Positions 1 through 6,858 of a stretch of 15,280 nucleotides of DNA are shown here, in pieces. The notes under the pieces were generated by a model. It worked only from the letters and a program-made list of their open reading frames with translations. It was not told where the DNA came from and did not search any database. Location of the stretch: NCBI GenBank assembly GCA_044870185.1, contig JBIOYL010000406.1, positions 1 through 15,280 on the forward strand, in the 5' to 3' direction. The stretch's first letter is position 1; each line of letters starts with the position of its first letter. The position numbers were made by a program, and so were the translations under genes. This stretch comes from JBIOYL01 sp044870185 (lineage in GTDB: Bacteria > Actinomycetota > CALGFH01).

Positions 1-1031
1 TCCTTGTCGAAACGGGCGATCATGACCTCGTGCTGCACCGGCGGCACGTCCATGGTGAACAGCAACATCACCTCGCTGCCCAGCTCCTCGGTGACGTCGA
101 CGTCGATCTTCATGGTGGGCCAGTCGGGGTTCATGCCGGTGAAGGCGGCGTCTTCGAAGCTGGACGGGCGGATGCCCACGATCACCTGGCGGCCCAGGTA
201 GCCGTCCAGGCCGCGGCGGCCGGCGACCAGCTCGGCGGGCAGGGGCAGGCGCACGTCGCCGAAGGTCACCGCGGGGCCGCCGTTGCGGACCAGTTTGGCC
301 TGCACCAGGTTCATGGCGGGCGAGCCGATGAAGGTGGCCACGAACAGGTTGTCGGGGAACTCGAACAGGTTCTGGGGGGTGTCGGCCTGCATCAGCTCGC
401 CGTCTTTGAGCACGGCCACGCGGGTGCCCAACGTCATGGCCTCGATCTGGTCGTGGGTGACGTAGACGGTGGTGACCCCGAGGCGCTCGTGCAGCCGGGA
501 GAGTTCGCCGCGCATGCCCACCCGGAGTTTGGCGTCCAGGTTGCTTAGGGGTTCGTCCATCAGGTAGGCCTGGGGTTCGCGCACGATGGCGCGGCCCATG
601 GCGACCCGTTGGCGTTGGCCGCCGGACAGGGCGGCGGGCTTGCGTTTGAGGAAGGGGTCCAGGCCGAGGATGCGGGAGGCTTCGGCGACGCGCCGCTGCT
701 GTTCTTCTTTGGGGGTTTTGCGCAGCTGCAGGCCGAAGGCGAGGTTTTCTTCGACGGTCATGTGTGGGTACAGGGCGTAGTTCTGGAACACCATGGCGAT
801 GTCGCGGTCTTTGGGGGGCAGGTCGTTGACGACTCGGTCGCCGATGGTGATGGTGCCGGCGGTGATGTCTTCCAGCCCGGCGATCATGCGCAGGGCGGTG
901 GACTTGCCGCAGCCGGAGGGGCCGACGAAGACCATGAACTCGCCGTCGGCGATGTCCAGCGACAGCGCGTTGACCGCTTTGACGTTGCCGCCGTAGACCT
1001 TGGTGACCTCATCCAACACGATCTGCGCCAT
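1..1031 (-). CDS. ugpC: Sugar ABC transporter ATP-binding protein, MalK/UgpC/MsmK type (3' end cut by window)
   Basis: Cytoplasmic ATPase that would power the importer encoded just upstream. The 343 codons present begin MAQIVLDEVTKVYGG. Seen motifs: Walker A GPSGCGKST (residues 37-45), Q-loop Gln83, signature LSGGQ (135-139), Walker B LMDEP with Asp159-Glu160, D-loop SNLDA, and H-loop His193. After about residue 235 comes a MalK-type regulatory/OB region (IVGIRPSSFED), which separates this family from short ABC ATPases. Family members are usually about 360-380 residues, so only some 20-40 C-terminal residues lie outside the window. The ATG at 1029-1031 has a GGAGGA Shine-Dalgarno (1039-1044). 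It is the last gene seen in the operon, 120 bp after the binding-protein stop. The ugpC symbol reflects family likeness only; glycerol-3-phosphate as substrate is not implied. Confidence 0.95.
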   Translation of the reverse strand, partial: MAQIVLDEVTKVYGGNVKAVNALSLDIADGEFMVFVGPSGCGKSTALRMIAGLEDITAGTITIGDRVVNDLPPKDRDIAMVFQNYALYPHMTVEENLAFGLQLRKTPKEEQQRRVAEASRILGLDPFLKRKPAALSGGQRQRVAMGRAIVREPQAYLMDEPLSNLDAKLRVGMRGELSRLHERLGVTTVYVTHDQIEAMTLGTRVAVLKDGELMQADTPQNLFEFPDNLFVATFIGSPAMNLVQAKLVRNGGPAVTFGDVRLPLPAELVAGRRGLDGYLGRQVIVGIRPSSFEDAAFTGMNPDWPTMKIDVDVTEELGSEVMLLFTMDVPPVQHEVMIARFDK

Positions 1032-1085
1032 CGTCACTTCCTCCTGGTGGGCGCCGGCCTGCTGGCACAAGTGGTTCTGGGGCAA

Positions 1086-1128
1086 CACCCGACGTCGGGG
1101 CTGGTGGGGAGCACCCGACGTCGGGGCT
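1086..1128. repeat. Pair of 17-bp direct repeats, each with a perfect 12-bp palindrome
   Basis: CACCCGACGTCGGGGCT occurs at 1086-1102 and 1112-1128, start-to-start spacing 26 bp. Each copy contains the perfect palindrome CCCGACGTCGGG (1088-1099 and 1114-1125). The pair lies in the 120-bp gap between the binding-protein stop and the ATPase start. It could be a twin operator for a dimeric regulator or an RNA hairpin pair that changes mRNA level between the two genes. No U-tract follows, so a simple intrinsic terminator is unlikely. The repeats are certain; the role is inference. Confidence 0.8.
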
Positions 1129-1151
1129 TTCGGCAACGCCGGCGGCCAGGC

Positions 1152-2528
1152 TCAGCCTCCGGCGCTCAACACGTCGTTCACCTGCTTGTTGGCGTTGGGC
1201 AGCGCCGTCTGTGGGTTGGCCTTGAACGACATGATCGCGTCCATCTGCGGCTTCATGATCGCGTCGATCTTGGAGGCGTCGTTGGTGATCGGAAACAGGA
1301 AGACCGTCTTCTGCTCGACGTTGACCGTGAACGCGCTCGCGTCGACGCCTTGGGCGGCGAACTGCTTCTTGGCGATGTCGGTCGCCGCGGGGATGGCCGG
1401 GAACACCACCGCGCGCTTGGCGACGAGGTTCTGGCACTCGGGCGAGCCCAGGAACTTCACCCACTGCCAGGCGGCCTCCTTGCTCTTGGTGCCCGACCAG
1501 ATCGAGTCCGCTAGGCCGTTGAACATGCTGGCGCGCTTGCCGGTGGGCCCGACCGGCAGCGGCGCGATCCCGGTGTCGATGCCCTTGAAGCCGGCGTAGG
1601 TCTTGATCTGCCAGTCGCCGTCGGTGACCATCGCGTACTTGCCGGCGCCGTAGGTCGCCTGGAGCCCCACCCCGGAGGTGGCCGCCGCGAAGGAGGGCAT
1701 GTAGCCCTTGGTGATCAGGCCTCGCCACCAGTTGATGGTCTGGATGAGCTTGGGGTCATCATAGTTGTAGTGGGTGCCCCACGGGTTCTTGTCGGTGAAC
1801 TGCCAGCCGTTGCTGACCGCCATCCAGCTCCACTGGGTCTGCCCGTAGCCGGAGCCGGAGTTCTCCAGCCCCAGGCCGTACACCTTGACGCTGTTCTTGT
1901 TGAAGCCGGGCTGGTCGCCCCGGACGCCCTTGGTGTCGACGGTCAGGTGGGCGACGGTCTTCTCGAAGGTCCCGCCGTCCTGCGGGTTCCAGGTCAGGCT
2001 GCTGAGCTGCTGCGGGGTGACGCCGGCGTCCTTGGCGTACTTCTTGTTGTAGAAGATGGCGATGGTGTCCCAGTCCTTGGGCAGGCCGTACTGGTGGCCG
2101 TCCGGGCCCTTCCACAGCTCCGCCAGGCCGGGGAAGTAGATGTTGGTGGGGACGTTGTCCCGCTTGATCAGGTCGTCGAGCGCCAGGATCTGGTGGGTCT
2201 TGACGAACTCGGGATACTTCGACAGGTGGTCGGTGATCACGTCGGGGGCGTTGCCGGCGACGAACGTCGTGGTCAGGTTGCCCCAGTAGTCATCCCAGCC
2301 GCGCTGCTCGATCTTGATCTGGATCTTGGGGTTCTTGGCCTGGAACGCCTTGGCGCAGTCCTGGTAGGCGGGGAGCTGGTTGGCGTCCCACAGCCCGTAG
2401 CGGATGGTGCCGGTGCTGGCGCCACCGCCACCGCCGCCGCCACCGCCACCACCGCCGCCACCGAGGCACGCCGTGGTCAGCAGGGCGATCGTCGCCACCA
2501 AGCTCACTAGACGCAGCTGCCGCCTCAT
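1152..2528 (-). CDS. Extracellular solute (sugar)-binding lipoprotein, family 1
   Basis: Captures substrate outside the membrane and hands it to the two permeases. The 458-residue protein begins MRRQLRLVSLVATIALLTTAC: basic N-terminus, hydrophobic segment, then lipobox LTTAC with the lipidated Cys at residue 21. A run of 14 glycines (23-36) tethers the mature domain, which starts TIRYGLWDANQLPAYQDCAK, the opening strand and helix typical of MalE/family 1 binding proteins. Later segments (DWDTIAIFYNKKYAKDAG, AMVTDGDWQIKTYAG, ASMFNGLADSIWSGTKSKEA) fit the same fold. An ATG 19 codons upstream is in frame, but the ATG at 2528 has a good Shine-Dalgarno (AAGGAGGG) and gives a proper signal peptide. 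Its placement after the permeases is less usual than before them. Substrate is not readable; a saccharide is likely. Confidence 0.93.
   Translation of the reverse strand: MRRQLRLVSLVATIALLTTACLGGGGGGGGGGGGGGASTGTIRYGLWDANQLPAYQDCAKAFQAKNPKIQIKIEQRGWDDYWGNLTTTFVAGNAPDVITDHLSKYPEFVKTHQILALDDLIKRDNVPTNIYFPGLAELWKGPDGHQYGLPKDWDTIAIFYNKKYAKDAGVTPQQLSSLTWNPQDGGTFEKTVAHLTVDTKGVRGDQPGFNKNSVKVYGLGLENSGSGYGQTQWSWMAVSNGWQFTDKNPWGTHYNYDDPKLIQTINWWRGLITKGYMPSFAAATSGVGLQATYGAGKYAMVTDGDWQIKTYAGFKGIDTGIAPLPVGPTGKRASMFNGLADSIWSGTKSKEAAWQWVKFLGSPECQNLVAKRAVVFPAIPAATDIAKKQFAAQGVDASAFTVNVEQKTVFLFPITNDASKIDAIMKPQMDAIMSFKANPQTALPNANKQVNDVLSAGG
2421..2462 (-). repeat. GGY codon run encoding 14 consecutive glycines
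   Basis: Fourteen consecutive GGC/GGT codons follow the lipobox Cys-Leu of the binding protein. They form a flexible tether between the lipid anchor and the folded domain. Such runs are prone to length change by replication slippage, so copy number may differ between strains. Confidence 0.9.
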
Positions 2529-2609
2529 CCTGCCCTCCTTCTGGACGCTGCTCGCGCCCGTCGTCTGCTTCGCCTGGCGAGCCACCTCGCCCTGGTCGAT
2601 GCGGCCAGG

Positions 2610-3548
2610 TCACTTGATCCCGGAGAACTGGATCGCGTTCACCACCCTTCGGCCGAAGATTGCGAACAGGATCATCATCGGGAGCGCCGCCACGAACGTG
2701 GCGGCCATGAGGCCCGCCCAGTCCGGGCTGCCCTGCGGGGTCTGGGTGCGGAACACGCTCAGCGCCACCGTCAGCACCCGGACCTTCTCCTCCGAGCCCA
2801 CCAGCAGCGGCCACAGGTACTCACCCCAGGCGGTGATGTAGGTGAGGATGGCCAGCGTGGCCAGCGCCGGGGCGGCCATGGGCGTGATCACCCGGGCGAA
2901 GATCCGGAAGCGTCCCGCCCCGTCGAGCATGGCCGCTTCCTCGAGCTCGCGGGGGATCCCGAGGAAGAACTGGCGCAGGAAGAAGATCGCGAACGGGGTC
3001 ATGAAGAAGAAGGGGGCGGCGATCCCCGGGTAGGTGTTCAGCAGGTGCAGCTGCTTGATGAGCACAAAGTTGGGCAGGGTGATGAAGATCGGGGGAATCA
3101 TCAGCGCCGTCAGGAAGAGAAAGAACAGCTTGTCCCGTCCCGGGAAGCGCAGCCGGGCGAAGGCGTAGGCGGCCATGGCGCAGAAGAACACCTGGCCGGC
3201 CGTGACCAGGGTGGCAAACACGATGGAGTTGAGCAGGGCGCGGAGGAAGTTCACCGACGCACCCGAGCCGCCCTCGGCCTGGGCCTCGGCGACGGTCGAC
3301 AGGCCGAGCACCCGTTTGAAGGCCCCCAGGGTGAAGTCCACCGGCAACAGCGACCCAGGGTTGGTGCCGAGGGACCGGTTGTTGGACAGCGCGGTGCGCA
3401 GCACCCACCAGAACGGGAACAGCGTGACCAGGATGAGCGCGATCAGCACCGCCCAGGCGAGCATCCGCCCGGGGTTGACCCGCCGCCTGGGTCGTGTTGC
3501 GGCGGCGACGGCCGGGCGGGCGGCCTCCTGTCGTTCGGCGACAGCCAT
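2610..3548 (-). CDS. Sugar ABC transporter permease, MalG/UgpE type
   Basis: Second inner-membrane permease (312 aa). After a basic N-terminal tail, a first membrane helix lies at about residues 28-50 (MLAWAVLIALILVTLFPFWWV), with about five more following. The EAA coupling loop that docks on the ATPase is EEAAMLDGAGRFRIF (203-217). The C-terminus AIQFSGIK is typical of MalG-type subunits. The ATG at 3548 has the Shine-Dalgarno AGGAGG, which overlaps the TAG stop of the upstream permease; the gap between the genes is only 9 bp, suggesting translational coupling. Residues 83-100 form a polar insert (TVAEAQAEGGSGASVN) between the first two helices, probably an extracytoplasmic loop. Confidence 0.95.
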   Translation of the reverse strand: MAVAERQEAARPAVAAATRPRRRVNPGRMLAWAVLIALILVTLFPFWWVLRTALSNNRSLGTNPGSLLPVDFTLGAFKRVLGLSTVAEAQAEGGSGASVNFLRALLNSIVFATLVTAGQVFFCAMAAYAFARLRFPGRDKLFFLFLTALMIPPIFITLPNFVLIKQLHLLNTYPGIAAPFFFMTPFAIFFLRQFFLGIPRELEEAAMLDGAGRFRIFARVITPMAAPALATLAILTYITAWGEYLWPLLVGSEEKVRVLTVALSVFRTQTPQGSPDWAGLMAATFVAALPMMILFAIFGRRVVNAIQFSGIK

Positions 3549-3557
3549 GTGCGCCTC

Positions 3558-4502
3558 CTAGGCGAGGTCCGACTCTGACGCGCGCAGCAGCTTGAGCTGC
3601 ACGAAGGTGATGCCGACGAGGATCAGCATGAGCACCAGCGCGATGGCGGCGGCGTAGCCGAAGTCGAACTCGGCGAACGCGCGCTGGTAGATGTAGTAGT
3701 AGATGACCCGGGTCGCGTTGATCGGCCCGCCCTTGGTGGTCACGGCGATGGTGTCGAAGATCTGGAACGACCCGATCATCGTGATGACCAGCACGACCGC
3801 CAGTACCGGCCGGAGCAGCGGCAGCGTGATCTTCCAGAACATCTTCCACTCCGACGCGCCGTCGAGGGCCGCCGCCTCATAGGCGGTCTTCGGGATGGCC
3901 TGCAGGCCGGCGAACACCAGCAGCGCGGTGTAGCCCATGTGGCGCCAGACGTTGATCGCGGCGATCGTGGGGATGGCCCACACCGTGCTTCCGAAGAACG
4001 GGATCTTGTTGATGCCGATCGCCGACAGGATCTGGTTGCCGATGCCGAGCTGCAGGTCGAGCATCCACCACCAGATGAGCCCCACCACCACGTTCGGGAT
4101 GAGGTACGGCAGGATCAGCGTGCCGCGGATGGCCATCGACCTGGTGAGCCGCTCCATGAGCACGGCGATGAGGATCGCGAGGACCGTCTGGAAGCCGATG
4201 TTGAGGATCACGTACTCGGCGGTGACGAGCAACGAGTTCCAGAACAGTTTGTCGTGCACGAGCCCCTGGAAGTTCTTGAGCCCGATGAATTTCGGCGGCG
4301 AGAGCAGGTCCCAGTCGGTGAAGCTGAGGTAGATGCCCCTGATGAGCGGCAGGAGGTAGAAGACGATGAACCCGAACAGCGCGGGGAGCAGGAAGAGGAA
4401 GGCGGTGGTGACTTCGCTGCGTTGCCATCGCCGTCGTCGCGGCTGGACGGCTTCCACTCCGACGCGCTCCAGCCCGGGCGCGGGAGCGACTTGCTGGGAC
4501 AA
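3558..4502 (-). CDS. Sugar ABC transporter permease, MalF/UgpA type
   Basis: First inner-membrane permease (314 aa from the chosen start). Six predicted membrane helices begin at about residue 33 (TAFLFLLPALFGFIVFYLLP). The EAA loop is YEAAALDGASEWKMF (208-222), and the C-terminal helices end near QLKLLRASESDLA. I chose the TTG at 4500-4502 because GGAGGTGATC, a ten-base match to the anti-Shine-Dalgarno, lies seven bases upstream. A GTG at 4559 is in frame and would add 19 residues but has no such site. MalF and MalG pair as a heterodimeric channel. The gene follows the stress-like gene after a 108-bp gap that contains a GC hairpin. Confidence 0.94.
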   Translation of the reverse strand: MSQQVAPAPGLERVGVEAVQPRRRRWQRSEVTTAFLFLLPALFGFIVFYLLPLIRGIYLSFTDWDLLSPPKFIGLKNFQGLVHDKLFWNSLLVTAEYVILNIGFQTVLAILIAVLMERLTRSMAIRGTLILPYLIPNVVVGLIWWWMLDLQLGIGNQILSAIGINKIPFFGSTVWAIPTIAAINVWRHMGYTALLVFAGLQAIPKTAYEAAALDGASEWKMFWKITLPLLRPVLAVVLVITMIGSFQIFDTIAVTTKGGPINATRVIYYYIYQRAFAEFDFGYAAAIALVLMLILVGITFVQLKLLRASESDLA

Positions 4503-4504
4503 AG

Positions 4505-4514
4505 GATCACCTCC
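4505..4514 (-). promoter_or_regulatory. Strong Shine-Dalgarno that sets a TTG start for the MalF-type gene
   Basis: Minus-strand GGAGGTGATC matches the 16S anti-Shine-Dalgarno over ten bases. Seven bases separate GGAGG from the TTG at 4500-4502. It decides between this start and the upstream GTG at 4559. Confidence 0.75.
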
Positions 4515-4567
4515 GTAGACGCTGGCGGGCTGGTTCCGACGCGGGCCCTCCTTTCGCACTGACTCGG

Positions 4568-4605
4568 GCCGGGCGTCACGCCTGCGCTGCGGTGCTCCGC
4601 CCGGC
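4568..4605. other. GC-rich inverted repeat between the stress-like gene and the permease gene
   Basis: GCCGGGCG (4568-4575) pairs with CGCCCGGC (4598-4605) across a 22-nt loop. In the minus-strand transcript it would form an 8-bp hairpin directly after the stress-like gene stop. There is no clear U-run, so it may be a processing, stability or attenuation element rather than a full terminator. Confidence 0.45.
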
Positions 4606-4610
4606 GAGGC

Positions 4611-5084
4611 TCATTCCTTGGCGATGACGGTCGTCACCGGCAGCCCGAAGTGACGGTGCAACCGATGGGGCAGATCCATGCCGAGCCACTTCGAGACGCG
4701 CTGGGGCAGGGTGGACAGGATGATCTCGTCGAACGACCGCGTCGCGAGCACGTCCTCGACGGCCTGGAGCGGGTCCGCACGCCCTAGGTCGCCCTCGGCG
4801 TCGACCCCCAGCGCACGCAGCTCGTCCAGCAGTTGGCCCAGCCGGTGCTGGGCCTGCGCGGTCGCCACCTCCTCCGATCCCGGGCCGCCGAGTCCGGTGA
4901 CCTCGTGCACCATGGGCAGGCCGCTGCCCAGCTGTGCGGTCGAGGGCACCGGGTAGTCATGTGAATGGGTGGCGGGGACGAGCACGTAGAACGAGCTCGG
5001 TCCTTGCTCGTGCCGCTTGCGGATCTCCTGGTCGAGCGCTGCGCCGCCGAGCGTCTGGTTGGCAACGACGAGGTAGTTGCCCAT
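4611..5084 (-). CDS. Universal-stress-like alpha/beta protein
   Basis: A 157-residue cytoplasmic protein of a group often annotated as universal stress protein or hypothetical in actinobacteria. It begins MGNYLVVANQTLGG (first beta strand). A middle helical segment reads QAQHRLGQLLDELRALGVDAEG. The C-terminal half carries FDEIILSTLPQRVSKWLGMDLPHR and ends GLPVTTVIAKE, the last-strand pattern of UspA-fold proteins. A nucleotide-binding G-2x-G-9x-G motif is not obvious, so ATP binding is doubtful. An ATG 28 codons upstream is in frame, but the chosen ATG has Shine-Dalgarno GAGGGGTGATCC next to it and matches the usual family start. It sits between the regulator and the permeases, same strand, which is unusual for a sugar operon. 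Molecular function is unknown. Confidence 0.8.
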   Translation of the reverse strand: MGNYLVVANQTLGGAALDQEIRKRHEQGPSSFYVLVPATHSHDYPVPSTAQLGSGLPMVHEVTGLGGPGSEEVATAQAQHRLGQLLDELRALGVDAEGDLGRADPLQAVEDVLATRSFDEIILSTLPQRVSKWLGMDLPHRLHRHFGLPVTTVIAKE

Positions 5085-5228
5085 CGGATCACCCCTCTGG
5101 ATACTCTGCTGACTCAGGCCAGGGGCCGGTATTGACCGGGCGGTCGTGCCTCGGGACCACCGGGCCATCGTTAGGGCTCACTGCAGAACAACCTTGCCAG
5201 CTGAAGCCTTACCCATAGCCTCCTGAGC

Positions 5229-5245
5229 TGCATGAACGAAATGCA
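5229..5245. promoter_or_regulatory. Possible operator: inverted repeat TGCAT-N7-ATGCA
   Basis: TGCAT (5229-5233) and ATGCA (5241-5245) flank GAACGAA in the 288-bp gap between the DeoR-type gene and the stress-like gene. The gap is otherwise without a supported gene and is the natural place for an operon promoter. A short inverted repeat can arise by chance, so this is tentative. Confidence 0.25.
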
Positions 5246-5372
5246 TTCGAGCTTCCGCAGGCTAGGTTATTCCGCGGGGGACCCCTTAGCGATCTTCGCA
5301 GTGCGTATGCGCTCCTCGGTGATGGTTCGCTGACGGTTGGCCGAGTTGGTTGGCTTGACTGGCGTAGACAGA

Positions 5373-6161
5373 TTAGTCAGCGGTTTCCACGTGGCAGCCG
5401 GCGGCGGCGATCTCCGCTATCACCTCGGGGTCGGCGGTGCGGTCGGTGATCAGCAGGTTGACTTCCTCGATGTCGCACACCTTCGCGAGCTCGATGTCGC
5501 ACACCTTCGCGAGCTCGATCTCGCCCACCTTCGAGCCGTCGGCGACGATGACGCGACGCCGAGCGGCGAGTAGCATGGCCCGCTTGATCTCTGCCTCGGG
5601 CAGGTTCACGTTGGTGACGCCTGCGTCGGGGTCGACGCCGTTACAGCCGATGAAGGCCACCGAGCCGCGGAGGCGCTCGAGCAGAGCTGTCCCGAGCGGG
5701 TTGACAAGCGAATGCTGCAACGGGCGGAGGGTGCCGCCGGTGACCATGACGCTGATCCGCGGCGCGGCCTGTTCGAGCTCCAACGCGATGTTGAGCGCGT
5801 TGGTGACAACGGTGACGTCACGCAACTCGGTGCGGAGGATCAGCGCGCGGCCGATGGCGGTCGTTGTCGTGCCCACGTCTAGTAGCACCGTGTCGCCGTT
5901 GGCGACCATGCGGGCGGCATAGCTGCCGATGCGTGACTTCTCGAGCGGCAACTCGCTCTGTGAGAGCTCGAAGGGCCGCTCGCCCAGCCGCACCGAGGGC
6001 GGCACGGCACCACCGCGGACACGACGCACCCGCCCCTGCCCCTCGAGCGTCCCAAGGTCGCTCCGCACGGTGACGGCGGAGACGCCGAACTGCTCGGCAA
6101 GGTCGGTGACCCGCGCGAACCCCTCATCCCAGATCGCCTTGACCATGCGTTCCTGACGCAC
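5373..6161 (-). CDS. DeoR-family sugar-responsive transcriptional regulator
   Basis: Probable repressor of the transport operon, responding to a sugar or sugar phosphate. From the GTG at 6161 the protein is 262 aa: N-terminal HTH (RVTDLAEQFGVSAVTVRSDLGTLE, about 17-40), DeoR linker RVRRVRGGAV, then a sugar-isomerase-like sensor domain with LLDVGTTTT (93-101), VVTNALNIA (118-126), MVTGGTLRP (139-147), FIGCNGVD (170-177) and VIVADGSKVG (204-213). The peptide IELAKVCD occurs twice in tandem (215-230), caused by a 24-bp DNA duplication. Homologues normally include about five to ten more residues before the HTH, and the frame stays open upstream to an ATA codon behind a strong Shine-Dalgarno (see 6210-6222). 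The true start is therefore uncertain and the gene may be weakly expressed. Confidence 0.85.
   Translation of the reverse strand: MRQERMVKAIWDEGFARVTDLAEQFGVSAVTVRSDLGTLEGQGRVRRVRGGAVPPSVRLGERPFELSQSELPLEKSRIGSYAARMVANGDTVLLDVGTTTTAIGRALILRTELRDVTVVTNALNIALELEQAAPRISVMVTGGTLRPLQHSLVNPLGTALLERLRGSVAFIGCNGVDPDAGVTNVNLPEAEIKRAMLLAARRRVIVADGSKVGEIELAKVCDIELAKVCDIEEVNLLITDRTADPEVIAEIAAAGCHVETAD
5467..5514 (-). repeat. Perfect 24-bp tandem duplication within the DeoR-type gene
   Basis: The 24-bp unit at 5467-5490 is repeated exactly at 5491-5514. A third, diverged copy (TCGATCTCGCCCACCTTCGA) follows from 5515. In frame, it adds eight residues (IELAKVCD) near the end of the sensor domain. Exact identity suggests a recent slippage event. 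Confidence 0.95.
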
Positions 6162-6209
6162 CTCTGCAAGAGCGTTGAGACCCGCGGTCCCGCGACCCGG
6201 TCCGTCGCT

Positions 6210-6222
6210 TATGATCCCTCCT
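6210..6222 (-). promoter_or_regulatory. Shine-Dalgarno followed by ATA: possible lost DeoR start codon
   Basis: Minus-strand AGGAGGG (6216-6222) is followed by ATC and then ATA (6210-6212). The ATA is in frame with the DeoR-type gene, and no stop lies between it and the GTG at 6161. The encoded N-terminus would end LNALAEVRQERM, which looks like the family start region. An ATG-to-ATA change at 6210 would explain a strong ribosome site with no start. A non-standard start or sequencing error is also possible. Confidence 0.5.
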
Positions 6223-6226
6223 GCGC

Positions 6227-6257
6227 TACATTGCGATTCTCTTCAGAGGTTTGTCAA
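6227..6257 (-). promoter_or_regulatory. Possible sigma-70-type promoter of the DeoR-type gene
   Basis: Minus-strand TTGACA (6252-6257) is a perfect -35 box. AATGTA (6227-6232) lies 19 bp downstream as a weak -10. The Shine-Dalgarno follows within 5 bp of it, so a transcript from here would have an extremely short leader. Local sequence (about 6225-6300) is more AT-rich than the surroundings. Confidence 0.3.
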
Positions 6258-6457
6258 GGCCTTCGCAAGCCATTCTCTACTACCCACTTTGTACACTCTT
6301 ACCTGACCATAAGGGCGCCAGTCCCATGCCGCAAGGCTTGCAGCTCCTGATGGTCCTGGCCACAGGTTAGGAGCGCTTTCAGATTCGGAACCGCGCGGGT
6401 GTCACGTCCGGCACCAGCATGGCGATGCATCCCCGGAGCCTGCTGCAGGATGGAGGC

Positions 6458-6690
6458 ATGCCCGAGCACCGCATGCCAGGAGGGTTCGTGAACGACGTCG
6501 CCCGCGTCGGCGACATGGTGCGTCGACCGCCGCGGGCTCGCGCCGCGTTCGTGCACGCGCTGCTCGACCACTTCGAGCGGCACGGGTGGCCGGAGCCCGC
6601 GGTTCTCGGCGTCGACCGGCAGGGCCGGGAGATCCTGAGCTACCTGGACGGGCAGGTGGCCTGGGACCCCACGCCGCGGCCCGGGCGGGC
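6458..6690 (+). pseudogene. N-terminal fragment of an APH-like phosphotransferase
   Basis: Plus-strand reading from ATG 6458 gives MPGGFVNDVARVGDMVRRPP, then FVHALLDHFERHGW, VLGVDRQGREILSYLDGQVAW. This is the first roughly 70 residues of the aminoglycoside/choline phosphotransferase (APH) fold: the nucleotide-lobe strands with GGFVNDVVRVGDTVRRP-like opening and EVLSYL-like hinge. The kinase core with HGDLxxxN and the metal-binding Asp is absent. After about codon 70 the reading becomes low-complexity and is antisense to the small gene at 6640-6840, so the gene has been cut, probably by the junction of the mobile element. The exact breakpoint (about 6660-6690) is inferred. The 196 bp before it (6262-6457) hold no gene I can support. 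Confidence 0.7.
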
Positions 6691-6840
6691 CGGCACCGCC
6701 GGCTGGTCGTGGTCGTCGTCCCAGTTGGCGAGGAGGGCGGCCAGGTCGGCGTGGCGGAGCGGCCGGATCAAGATGCCAGGCTGCTCGTCATCGTCCTCCC
6801 AGGGGAGTGGCTGGTCGCGGTCGGGGATGGGCCTGGGCAT
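6640..6840 (-). CDS. Small hypothetical protein downstream of the relaxase (possibly 3'-truncated)
   Basis: A 66-residue acidic peptide starting MPRPIPDRDQPLPWEDDDEQ and continuing GILIRPLRHADLAALLANWDDDHDQ. Its ATG (6838-6840) has Shine-Dalgarno GGAGG six bases upstream and lies 18 bp after the relaxase stop, so co-transcription is likely. I do not recognise the family. The final roughly 10-20 residues (to stop at 6640) overlap the antisense of the APH-like fragment, so the natural C-terminus was probably lost at the element junction. It could be an accessory of the relaxase, but nothing in the sequence shows that. Confidence 0.5.
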   Translation of the reverse strand: MPRPIPDRDQPLPWEDDDEQPGILIRPLRHADLAALLANWDDDHDQPAVPARPGRGVGSQATCPSR

Positions 6841-6858
6841 GCTGGCCTCCTTGGGGTG

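Noticed and set aside
609..1514. Long plus-strand frames opposite the ATPase and binding-protein genes
   Set aside because: Antisense shadows of well-supported minus-strand genes; GC-rich codon bias makes such frames common, and none shows a family motif.
6299..6583. 94-codon minus-strand frame upstream of the DeoR-type gene
   Set aside because: It lies antisense over the APH-like fragment, has no clear Shine-Dalgarno and no recognisable family; most likely a chance frame in GC-rich DNA.
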